From Prevotella sp. (lineage in GTDB: Bacteria; Bacteroidota; Bacteroidia; Bacteroidales; Bacteroidaceae), in assembly GCA_017449025.1 (NCBI GenBank), contig JAFSKJ010000110.1, forward strand, positions 1 to 64,000: a stretch of DNA of 64,000 nucleotides. Direction: 5' to 3'. Below are positions 44,426 to 53,116 of the stretch, piece by piece. The position numbers and the translations under genes were made by a program. The notes below the pieces were generated by a model, which ran no database searches, had not been told where the DNA came from, and was given only the letters and a program-made list of their open reading frames with translations. Position 1 is the first letter of the stretch, and each line of letters opens with the position of its first letter.

Positions 44426-47155
44426 TTATTGTTGTTTAATGTCGTTATATTTTAGCAGATAGGTATCATACTGTGTCAGGAATGGCTTGAATGGTGCCGG
44501 TACATCAACGGGAGCAAACAACGATGGCACGTGAGAAGCATCGATGCGATAGAGGCGGAACGATGCGCTGACAGCACCATCGGCAGGTTTCCACCCATTG
44601 AAGGCAGTACGTGCAAACTTCGGCCCTTGTCCGCTGACAGCGGCATTGACGGTGACAACGATGCCGCGGTCGGTCTGCTCGAAGTTCAGGTTGAGCGAAT
44701 CACCCACCACAAGCAGGCCGTTGCCATCCTTGTCGGAGAGCAAGGCGGCATCCACACCTCCGTGGTTGCCCTCGAAATACAGGTCATCCTGATGTTTAGC
44801 CCAGAAGCCGTAGCGGTTGGCTTGATAGCGGCCAGGATAAGAGGCAAACGGACCATAGCCCATCCACTGCACGCGGTCGATCTTTGCGTCAAGCAGATAG
44901 GCGAGGCCGAGTTCGGCTCGGAACACGTCGGCAGTGTCGGGCGTTAGAGTAAATGTTATTTCCACACCACCGGCTATCTGTTTCCGCTGCACGTCGGCTT
45001 TCACCTGGCTGTTCTCCAAGGGCAGCAGATACTTACGCGGCAGACGGTTTTTCTGCGTGATGCGCTCCGCCATCGTGGCCTTGCGGCCAGTGCGAACGGC
45101 CGCCTCCTGAACAAGCTGCATCGGGTCGCCAACGCCCGTCCACAGCTGTTGCGGCTTATTCAGCACGAACGACTGGTGGAGGAAGGTGTGGCCCTGAGCA
45201 TCGCTGATGTCGAAATGAAGTATGGAGAGGCCGGAGGGTGCTGAGAGCGTCAACGCATAAGGGACTGAGGAGCGTGGAGCGCAGTCGGGCGAGAAGGTGC
45301 CACGGGCCACTGTGTCGCGGTCGTTGGTCAACGCCCAATGGAAGGTGACGTTATCCTTGAGGTTGAGGAAGTCGTAGCGGTTTTCCACCGTCAGTCTTGC
45401 TGCTACGGTGTCGCAGCTTACGGAACGGACGAAAGCCCGGGCGTAGTTGTGCTGCAGCTCGTAGTAGTTGGGCAAGGGCGTGCGGTCGGCATAGAGCAGA
45501 CCGTCGGTGCCGAAGTTGCCCTTCATCTCGAAACCACCGTCCATCGTCGTAAAGACGCGCTGGTCGCGCTCGCTGCCGTCGGTGCGCCACTTGCCGCCAC
45601 CGCCTTTGCTGGTGAACGGCATTCCCTGGTCTACCCACTCCCATACGCTACCGCCGGCAATGCCGGGCGTGCGCTCGATAATCTCCCACTGGCGGTCGTG
45701 GTCCTCGAACGAGATGCCGAGCGTGTGACAGTACTCGGTGAAGATGAGCGGCCGGTCGGTCTTGGTATAGTAGTCGCGCAACTGGCTCGTCGTGGGATAA
45801 TGGGGAGCATAGACAGGCACTTGCTTGGGGAAGCGCTCAAAGCCAATGCCACGGAACGTACTGCCTTTCTGCGGGAAACAATAGGGGCGGGTGGAGTCGA
45901 GCTGCCGAGCATATTCGCCTACATCCTCACAGCTCTTGGGCAGCGGATTCTCATTGCCGAGGCTCCATACGATAACAGAAGGGTGGTTCTTGTGACAGTC
46001 GATGGTGGCTTTCACGCGGGTACGGAGAATATCGTAATAGTCGGGCTTCTTCAAATGCTTCTCGCCACGCGAGCCAAAGGGTGCCTCGCAGACGACATAG
46101 AACCCCAGTGAGTCGGCCAGCTCGAAGAAGCGTGGCTCACGGGGATAGTGCGACGTGCGGATATAGTTGACCGACGCTTCCTTCATCAGGTGCATGTCCT
46201 TGAGCGTCAGGTCATCGCTGATGACCTTCACCGTTTTCGGGTCGGTGCTGTGGCAGGTCACACCGCGCAGCTTGACGGGGCGTCCGTTCACCTTCAGCAC
46301 ATTTCCGTCGATGCTCACCTCGCGTATGCCAATCTTCTGGGTAAAGGTCTGCAGCGTCTTGTCCTTTTCTCTCACGTACACGCGTAGCGTATATAAATAA
46401 GGTGTCTCAGCAGTCCAGAGGTGAGGCTGTTCGATGCGTCCGCCCGTCGATACCACTTTGCCATGGGCATCAAGTATCTCATAGTCGGCCGTTGTGTGCT
46501 TCGTTGCGTTGGCTATTACCGGCACCACCGTCACCTCACCGTTTGTCTTTGTGGTGACTGTCAAGTCGCTCAGGTGTGTCTTCGGCACGGCGAAGAGCGT
46601 GACATCACGGAAAATGCCCATCGGCGCCCAGTCGTCGAAGTTGTCGAACTCATGGCCCTTGAAACGTGAGTAGACGCGCATGGACAGCTGCTGCTGCTCG
46701 CCCTTGAACGCCTTCTTCGTAAGGAAGGGAGTCAGGTCGAAGAGGCAGGTGTTGTAGGCCTGTTCCCATGACCCCACAAGCTGTCCGTTGAGCCACAGGT
46801 CGTAGCCGCGCAGCACACCGTCGAGACGTATGACCACCTGTTGGCCTTTCCATTCGGAGGGAACGGTAAAGGCTGTGCGGTAGTAGCCTGTCAGCGAGTC
46901 GGGAAACGAGTAGCTCGGCTTACAGAAACCGTAGGCCTCCCAACATCCCGGCACGGGAATCTTTGCCCAAGAGTCATCTGCCAATGGAACGCTTTTATCG
47001 TCGGTCACGCCCTTGTTCACTTTCAGTTGCCACTCGCCATTCAGGCTCTTCATCACGGCCTTGTCGGTAACAGGCCACACGCCCTTGAAAGCATCGCCTA
47101 CCTGGGCTGATGCCTTCAGGCTTAAGAGACTCAACAGAACTAATAACTTTTTCAT
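44426..47155 (-). CDS. Glycoside hydrolase family 2 enzyme, beta-galactosidase-like
   Basis: Encodes 909 residues with a signal peptide (1-18). LacZ-like domain order: sugar-binding jelly roll (about 30-205), Ig-like domain, TIM barrel with acid/base Glu in VWSLGNENPLPKS and nucleophile Glu in LIFTEYCHTLG, and C-terminal domains ending in a Bgal small-chain-type region (about 660-890). Substrate could be galactoside or another beta-linked sugar such as arabino- or glucuronoside. Position suggests a role in xylan side chains. ATG overlaps the GH115 stop (ATGA). Confidence 0.88.
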   Translation of the reverse strand: MKKLLVLLSLLSLKASAQVGDAFKGVWPVTDKAVMKSLNGEWQLKVNKGVTDDKSVPLADDSWAKIPVPGCWEAYGFCKPSYSFPDSLTGYYRTAFTVPSEWKGQQVVIRLDGVLRGYDLWLNGQLVGSWEQAYNTCLFDLTPFLTKKAFKGEQQQLSMRVYSRFKGHEFDNFDDWAPMGIFRDVTLFAVPKTHLSDLTVTTKTNGEVTVVPVIANATKHTTADYEILDAHGKVVSTGGRIEQPHLWTAETPYLYTLRVYVREKDKTLQTFTQKIGIREVSIDGNVLKVNGRPVKLRGVTCHSTDPKTVKVISDDLTLKDMHLMKEASVNYIRTSHYPREPRFFELADSLGFYVVCEAPFGSRGEKHLKKPDYYDILRTRVKATIDCHKNHPSVIVWSLGNENPLPKSCEDVGEYARQLDSTRPYCFPQKGSTFRGIGFERFPKQVPVYAPHYPTTSQLRDYYTKTDRPLIFTEYCHTLGISFEDHDRQWEIIERTPGIAGGSVWEWVDQGMPFTSKGGGGKWRTDGSERDQRVFTTMDGGFEMKGNFGTDGLLYADRTPLPNYYELQHNYARAFVRSVSCDTVAARLTVENRYDFLNLKDNVTFHWALTNDRDTVARGTFSPDCAPRSSVPYALTLSAPSGLSILHFDISDAQGHTFLHQSFVLNKPQQLWTGVGDPMQLVQEAAVRTGRKATMAERITQKNRLPRKYLLPLENSQVKADVQRKQIAGGVEITFTLTPDTADVFRAELGLAYLLDAKIDRVQWMGYGPFASYPGRYQANRYGFWAKHQDDLYFEGNHGGVDAALLSDKDGNGLLVVGDSLNLNFEQTDRGIVVTVNAAVSGQGPKFARTAFNGWKPADGAVSASFRLYRIDASHVPSLFAPVDVPAPFKPFLTQYDTYLLKYNDIKQQ

Positions 47156-49686
47156 TTCTCAACAGGTATTACGTAGAACTTTCGACCGGGCTTGAAATCC
47201 AACATCCACTGGTCCAAGATGATATGTTCGTCAAGAGCCTTGACCTTCAGGGTATGCTTACCCGCAGACATCTTGACGGGTGTGGTCTTCAGCGCCTGAC
47301 CGCGCAGCACGCTCGTCTTCCAGAACTCAGAGCGGTACTTCTCTTTCAGCGAGATGGTGACAGGCTCCTGGTCGTCGAGCTGAACCTGATAGCGCAGGTC
47401 GCCCTTGTCGTTGGGCTGGGTAGGAATCATTGCGGTATAGAGAATAGCCTCTCCCTGCCCCTCCAAGGGGAGGGAAGACTCAAATTCATAGACCAGTTCA
47501 CCGCCCTTGGCAATGGCGACGGCGTTCATCGAGTGGCCGAGCATCTGGATGGAGCACGCCCCACCCTTTGCCGACTGATAGTCGCAGGCGTTGCGGGCAA
47601 TGGCATTAGTGGGGGTATAACGCTTATGGGGTTCGTATGAAGCATTAGCCTCATAAGCCTCCGACCAATAGGGCAGCGTAGGCGGATTGAACACAGGCAG
47701 GTCGCGTGGCATCATGTTCATCATGCCCTTCCACTTGCCGCTACCCAAGCTGCTATTGTAGTAGTCGGTGAGCCGCTGAATATCGCGATAGGCAGCCATC
47801 GAGCGAGCCGAGGCCTGTAGCATATAGTCCTCACGCCCCTCCATGGCCTTGTCGGTCTGTCCCTGATATTTAGAACGGGCTTTCTGGGCCTCCAGCATCT
47901 TTACCGCCATGGCATTGGCTGCCAGCACTGGATATTTAACATGGGCAAAGAAGGCGTCTTTCAGCTCTGGACGGATAGATTTCTCTACATCAGTAACAGT
48001 CTTACAGACAGCAGCATAGTCGGCAAGATAGCGTTCCAGCTCATTGCCGAACTCCGTCAGCGAGAACTCCGTGTCTACGACGTGCGACCGGCCACGGGGA
48101 TAGGCTTTTCTGTCGCTGAGTTCCACCTGCGTCCACCCCATGAACTCGGGCTTGCGTATACCGCAGAGCCTATAGAACTCCTTCATGGCGGGAAACAGCT
48201 GCCTGCCGGCCTCGTCGCCAAACTGCGTACAGAGCCAGCGCTCCAAGTGCTGCTCAAGAGTAATGGCTCCCTGCGCCTTGAGAGATGGGTCGGGGGTGAG
48301 GCTGTTTATGTTCCACGCCATGTCGAGGAACAGCTCCAGGTCGTAGGCCGCCACCTTAGGGTCGTGTACGTTGACAATCCACAGCTTGCGGCAGTTGTGG
48401 TCGTAGGCGGCCTTCATCTCTGAGTAGACAAGGCCGGGCTGGGTGGTGGTGAGCCACATATAGTCGTGAGGGCGTCCCCAGTAGCTCAGATGGTAGTAGA
48501 CGCCTCCCCCACCCTTCCGTTGCTGCTGCTCTGCGTCGGAGAGGCGGGTCATGTAGCCATAGTTGTCGTCGCACCACATCAGCGTCACGTCGTCGGGCAC
48601 GCGCAGGCCGCTCTCCAAGATTTCCAGCACCTCCTTGTATGGGATGAACACTTGTGGCACCCGCTCCAAGTCCTTACTGTAGTACTTCTTGATAAGCTCG
48701 CGCTGGTCGTCGATCACCTGTTGCAGTCCGTTTAGTTTCTCCTCCTTAGTCTTCACACCCTCCATCGAGCCGTCGTGTATGCCACGCATGCCTATGGTGA
48801 AGAGTTCCTCGCTTCCCTTCACCTCTTTCAGCCGCTCTATCCAGTACTGCTGAACCTGCTCGCGGTTGGTGATGTAGTTGTATGCACCACGCTTCGAGTG
48901 GTCCCACTCTGCCACGTTGTTACGAAGCAGGGGCTCGCAGTGGCTGGTGCCTATGAGTATGCCGCACGAGTCGGCCATCTGCTTATTTCCTTCAATGGTG
49001 AAGAACCCCGGCGTGCCGGTGTGCATGCCCGGCCAGATGGCATTGGCGCGGAGTCGCAACAGCAGCTGGAACACCGCCTTGTAGGTCTTTGGCCCCATGG
49101 CGCCGAACTGTTCGGTCTTCTCGTAGTGTTTCCATGCCCAGTTGCGCAAGCTCCAGTCCTCGTCGTTGATGAAGATGCCACGGTATTCAACCGACGGTGC
49201 CTGCAGAGTCTCAAACTTGTCGTCAATGGTCAGTGTGCTACGCTGCTGAGGCACCACGTCGCCCCACCACACCCATGGCGACACCCCTGCCATGCGGCTC
49301 AGTTCCAACAATCCGTAGGCCGTGCCCCTGCCGTTGGCTCCCACGACCAATATCTTACCGTTGCGCACGCCTACCCAGAAGGCATCGAGCTTTGAGCGCA
49401 CCTCCTTGGCAGGCACGCCAAGCTTCTCCAATCGGCCTACGGCGCCGCCGTTGCTGTCGAGCTGATAGAGCTGAATGGTTGCCTGCCGCCTTGCCACGGC
49501 CTCGCTGCCCGTCACCTGCCGCATGTCGCTGCGAAACATCTCAAGGGCTACATCCACCACGGGAGCCGTTTTGCCCTGCACCTGATAGGTAACAGCATTC
49601 TTGCCGTCGAACCATACCACATCGGCAGAAATCCCGGCCTTCACACATAGAAACAGTAAAGTGAGAATCGCAGTGGTTCTCTTCAT
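47152..49686 (-). CDS. Glycoside hydrolase family 115, xylan alpha-1,2-glucuronidase
   Basis: Removes (methyl)glucuronic acid from xylan. It has 844 residues from ATG 49686, chosen because the signal peptide (MKRTTAILTLLFLCVKAG) begins there. ATG 49737 would add 17 residues and is a fair alternative: it sits about 25 bases from the promoter. Family signs are YRGIFINDEDW, GMRGIHDGSMEG, MWCDDNYGYMTRL and YYHLSYWGRPHDYMWL. It is first in the operon with GH2 and SGNH genes, overlapping GH2 by four bases. Confidence 0.9.
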   Translation of the reverse strand: MKRTTAILTLLFLCVKAGISADVVWFDGKNAVTYQVQGKTAPVVDVALEMFRSDMRQVTGSEAVARRQATIQLYQLDSNGGAVGRLEKLGVPAKEVRSKLDAFWVGVRNGKILVVGANGRGTAYGLLELSRMAGVSPWVWWGDVVPQQRSTLTIDDKFETLQAPSVEYRGIFINDEDWSLRNWAWKHYEKTEQFGAMGPKTYKAVFQLLLRLRANAIWPGMHTGTPGFFTIEGNKQMADSCGILIGTSHCEPLLRNNVAEWDHSKRGAYNYITNREQVQQYWIERLKEVKGSEELFTIGMRGIHDGSMEGVKTKEEKLNGLQQVIDDQRELIKKYYSKDLERVPQVFIPYKEVLEILESGLRVPDDVTLMWCDDNYGYMTRLSDAEQQQRKGGGGVYYHLSYWGRPHDYMWLTTTQPGLVYSEMKAAYDHNCRKLWIVNVHDPKVAAYDLELFLDMAWNINSLTPDPSLKAQGAITLEQHLERWLCTQFGDEAGRQLFPAMKEFYRLCGIRKPEFMGWTQVELSDRKAYPRGRSHVVDTEFSLTEFGNELERYLADYAAVCKTVTDVEKSIRPELKDAFFAHVKYPVLAANAMAVKMLEAQKARSKYQGQTDKAMEGREDYMLQASARSMAAYRDIQRLTDYYNSSLGSGKWKGMMNMMPRDLPVFNPPTLPYWSEAYEANASYEPHKRYTPTNAIARNACDYQSAKGGACSIQMLGHSMNAVAIAKGGELVYEFESSLPLEGQGEAILYTAMIPTQPNDKGDLRYQVQLDDQEPVTISLKEKYRSEFWKTSVLRGQALKTTPVKMSAGKHTLKVKALDEHIILDQWMLDFKPGRKFYVIPVEK

Positions 49687-49765
49687 GCAGTAAACTGTAG
49701 GGTTGTCATTAGTAGTCATGTGCTTGATTGTTTTCATTATGTTGTAATGTTGTAGTTTGTTGTTG

Positions 49766-49797
49766 CAAAGGTAGCGATTTATCTTGAGACAAACAAA
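49766..49797 (-). promoter_or_regulatory. Promoter of the GH115-GH2-SGNH operon
   Basis: The minus strand has TTTG (49794-49797), 20 bases, TACCTTTG (49766-49773). Confidence 0.75.
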
Positions 49798-49832
49798 CTT
49801 TGTCACATTTTTCATTGTATTATGTGCAATTC

Positions 49833-49864
49833 TTTGTAGTTTTCCGCAATAATTATTATCTTTG
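49833..49864 (+). promoter_or_regulatory. Promoter of hflX
   Basis: TTTG 49833-49836, 20 bases, TATCTTTG 49857-49864; ATG at 49891. Confidence 0.75.
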
Positions 49865-49890
49865 CAACGTTTTTATTTGAAAAGTGCTGA

Positions 49891-51228
49891 ATGACCCAGA
49901 TGAAGAAAGGCAACGCTGCCGCACAGAATAGCGGCGGACAGTTCATAATAACAGAGGCACAGGCGGAGACCGCAGTGCTGGTTGGACTAACGACAAAGGA
50001 ACAGGACGAAGACAAGACCAAGGAATACTTGGACGAGCTGGAGTTTCTGGCTGAGACTGCTGGCGCCGCCGTGGTAGAGCGGTTTACCCAGAAAGTTGCA
50101 GGGCCGAACCAGGTGACTTACGTGGGTAGCGGCAAGCTGCAGGAAATAAAGACCTACATCAAGCAGCAACAAGATGCCTGCGACGAGTGGATGGAGAGCA
50201 ACCAGATGTACGGCGACAGTGCCTGCCCGCAACCCGTGGGAATGGTGATCTTCGACGACGAGCTGTCGGCAAAACAGATGCGCAACATAGAGAAGGAGCT
50301 GGGAGTAAAGATACTGGACCGCACAAGCCTCATTCTTGACATCTTCGCCATGCGTGCACAGACAGCCGAGGCCAAGACACAGGTGGAGCTGGCGCAGCAC
50401 CGATATATGTTGCCGCGCTTGCAGCGCCTATGGACACACCTTGAGCGACAGGGCGGCGGCTCGGGCGGCGGAGGAGGCAAGGGCAGCGTGGGACTGCGCG
50501 GACCCGGAGAGACGCAGTTGGAGATGGACCGCCGCATCATCCTCCACCGCATAACACTGCTCAAGCAGCGCCTGGCAGAGATTGACCAGCAGAAAACAAC
50601 GCAGCGCAAGAACCGCGGACGGCTGATACGCGTGGCACTGGTGGGATACACCAACGTTGGGAAGTCCACCATAATGAACCTGCTCTCCAAGAGCGATGTC
50701 TTTGCAGAAAACAAGCTCTTCGCCACTCTCGACACCACCGTACGCAAGATGACCATCGACAACCTGCCTTTCCTGCTGGCCGACACCGTGGGCTTCATAC
50801 GCAAGTTGCCCTCAGACCTCGTGGAGTCGTTCAAGTCCACCCTCGACGAGGTGCGTGAGGCAGACTTGCTGCTGCATGTGGTAGACATCTCCCACCCCGG
50901 CTTCGAGGAGCAGATGAAGGTAGTCGACAAGACACTCGCAGAATTAGGCTGCGCAGACACCCCGAAGATGATTGTGTTCAACAAGATTGACGCCTACCAG
51001 TGGACGCCGCAGGACTCCGACGACCTTACACCGCCTAAGCGCGAGAACGTGTCGTTGGAAGAGCTGGAGAACACCTGGATGGCTCACCAGGCCGACACGC
51101 CCATCTTCATCTCGGCTAAGGAAAAGACAAGCATAGACGACCTGCGCCTGATGCTGTACAAAAGGGTACGCGAGCTACACGTGCAGAAATACCCCTACAA
51201 CGACTTCCTCTACAACGACTACGAATAA
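49891..51228 (+). CDS. hflX: GTPase HflX
   Basis: A ribosome-associated GTPase that splits stalled or hibernating ribosomes. It has 445 residues. The N-terminal HflX domain (about 20-200) includes YVGSGKLQEIK and the GGGSGGGGGKGSVGLRGPGETQLE loop. The G domain has G1 VGYTNVGKSTIMNLL, G3 ADTVGFIRKLP and G4 FNKID. The family usually has a CTD, here short and ending near VQKYPYNDFLYNDYE. It is followed after 34 bases by a DUF4954 gene. Confidence 0.96.
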   Translation: MTQMKKGNAAAQNSGGQFIITEAQAETAVLVGLTTKEQDEDKTKEYLDELEFLAETAGAAVVERFTQKVAGPNQVTYVGSGKLQEIKTYIKQQQDACDEWMESNQMYGDSACPQPVGMVIFDDELSAKQMRNIEKELGVKILDRTSLILDIFAMRAQTAEAKTQVELAQHRYMLPRLQRLWTHLERQGGGSGGGGGKGSVGLRGPGETQLEMDRRIILHRITLLKQRLAEIDQQKTTQRKNRGRLIRVALVGYTNVGKSTIMNLLSKSDVFAENKLFATLDTTVRKMTIDNLPFLLADTVGFIRKLPSDLVESFKSTLDEVREADLLLHVVDISHPGFEEQMKVVDKTLAELGCADTPKMIVFNKIDAYQWTPQDSDDLTPPKRENVSLEELENTWMAHQADTPIFISAKEKTSIDDLRLMLYKRVRELHVQKYPYNDFLYNDYE

Positions 51229-51262
51229 ACCCACAAAAACCTATAAAAACGACAATAACATT

Positions 51263-53116
51263 ATGAGCATTTACAGACATCTGACCGAGGCCGAGATAAC
51301 AGGCTTGGAGAGTAATGGCTGCTGGGCCGAAGACTGGCAGCGAGTGATGGTGGCCGAGGGTTTCAAGCCCTACAACTTCCACCGAGTGGTATTCTATGGC
51401 GACATCACCCTTGGAGAGTTCAACAAGCAGGTGGAGGTTAGCAAGGGCTTTGTCAAGCACTCAGGCATCAACGATGCCACACTGAGGAACGTCAGCGTGG
51501 GCAACGACTGCCTCATAGAGAAAGTGGGCAACTACATAAACAACTACACCATAGGCAACGACTGCTACATATCAAACATCTGCACCTTGGAGACCACCGA
51601 CGACGCCACCTACGGCGAAGGCTCGGTAATCTCCGTGCTCAACGAGATGGGCGACGGCAACGTCACCATCTTCCGAGAGCTTAACTCACAGGTGGCCTCG
51701 TTCATGGTAAGGCACAACGCCGACAAACAGCTGAAAATGACCCTACAGCAAATGATAGAGGACGAGCTGCGAGTGACACGGCCCGAACGCGGACTCATAG
51801 GCAACAACGTGAAGATAATCAACGCCAAGGACATCACCAACACCGTAATAAAAGGCTACTGCGAAATCAGCGGCGCCGCACGGCTCTCGGAATGCACGGT
51901 CATGTCGTCGATGGACGCACCCGTATTCATAGGCACCGGAGTCATCTGCGAAAACTCCATCATCTGCGACGGATGCTCCATCAACAACTCCGTGAAGATG
52001 CAGGACTGCTTCGTGGGAGAGGCCTGCCAGATCACCAACGGCTTCACTGCCGAGGCCAGCCTCTTCTTCGCCAACTCGTTCATGGCCAACGGCGAGGCCT
52101 GCGCAGCCTTCTGCGGACCCTTCTCCGCCTCCCACCACAAGTCCAGCCTGCTCATCGGCGGAGAGTTCTCATTCTACAATGCAGGCTCCAACACCAACTT
52201 CTCAAACCACGCCTACAAGATGGGGCCGCTCCACTACGGAACACTCGAAAGAGGCACCAAGACCGCCTCCGGAAGCTATGTCCTCATGCCCGCCACCATC
52301 GGAGCCTTCAGCGTATGCTTCGGAAAACTCATGCACCATCCCGACACGCGCAACCTGCCATTCTCATACCTCATGGCCTACGGCGACGACTGCTACTTGG
52401 TGCCAGGGCGAAACATCACCACCGTCGGACTCTACCGCGACATCAAGAAATGGCCCAAGCGCGACAAGCGCTCCAGACAGTCCAAGAAGTCCATCATCAA
52501 CTTCGACTGGCTCTCGCCATTCACCGTAGGAGAGATAATGGAAGGAATAAAGATTCTCAAGGCACTCCGCGAGGCCAGCGGCGACAACGTGTCAACCTAC
52601 AACTTCCACGAGTACGTGATAAACGCCTCCAGCCTCCGAAAAGGCATGAAGTACTACGACATAGCACTACGCATATACATGGGCGCCGTGCTCAAACGAG
52701 CACAGAAAGAAGGATTCTTCGGGCGCCCCAAGAGCACCGTAGGACAAGGCAAATGGGCAGACCTCAGCGGACTCCTCATGCCCGAGAGCGAGGAACAGCG
52801 CATAGTAAACGACATCAAGAGCGGCGAGATAGAGAACATACAGCAGCTGCTCGAACGCTTTGCAGAAATCAACGACAACTACAGCCACTACCGATGGTCG
52901 TGGTCATACCAAATGATACTCGACTACTACGGCCTCGACGAAATCACCCCCGCCGACGCAGAGCACATACGCGAAGACTACGTACGTGCCCGGCGCGCCT
53001 GGATTGCAGAGATACGCAAAGATGCCGAGAAAGAATACCAGATGGGCGACGTAGAGACCGACGTTTATGAAGACTTCCTAAGCAAATTAGATCACGAAAT
53101 AGATTATGAAAACTAA
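51263..53116 (+). CDS. DUF4954 left-handed beta-helix protein
   Basis: Encodes 617 residues with no signal peptide, so it is cytosolic. The first 350 residues hold hexapeptide-like repeats (GNDCLIEKVGNYINNYTIGNDC, FIGTGVICENSIICDG shortened) like those of sugar nucleotidyl- and acyltransferases. The C-terminal half (about 420-617) is helical and charged (EYVRARRAWIAEIRKDAEKEYQ). I recall this as DUF4954, with unknown activity. No N-terminal nucleotidyltransferase domain is visible. It overlaps the M16 gene by 11 bases. Confidence 0.75.
   Translation: MSIYRHLTEAEITGLESNGCWAEDWQRVMVAEGFKPYNFHRVVFYGDITLGEFNKQVEVSKGFVKHSGINDATLRNVSVGNDCLIEKVGNYINNYTIGNDCYISNICTLETTDDATYGEGSVISVLNEMGDGNVTIFRELNSQVASFMVRHNADKQLKMTLQQMIEDELRVTRPERGLIGNNVKIINAKDITNTVIKGYCEISGAARLSECTVMSSMDAPVFIGTGVICENSIICDGCSINNSVKMQDCFVGEACQITNGFTAEASLFFANSFMANGEACAAFCGPFSASHHKSSLLIGGEFSFYNAGSNTNFSNHAYKMGPLHYGTLERGTKTASGSYVLMPATIGAFSVCFGKLMHHPDTRNLPFSYLMAYGDDCYLVPGRNITTVGLYRDIKKWPKRDKRSRQSKKSIINFDWLSPFTVGEIMEGIKILKALREASGDNVSTYNFHEYVINASSLRKGMKYYDIALRIYMGAVLKRAQKEGFFGRPKSTVGQGKWADLSGLLMPESEEQRIVNDIKSGEIENIQQLLERFAEINDNYSHYRWSWSYQMILDYYGLDEITPADAEHIREDYVRARRAWIAEIRKDAEKEYQMGDVETDVYEDFLSKLDHEIDYEN

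Noticed and set aside
51892..53070. 392-residue Arg/His-rich frame inside the DUF4954 gene
   Set aside because: Arg- and His-rich low-complexity content is typical of a shifted frame in GC-rich DNA, and the overlapping gene is coupled to its neighbours.
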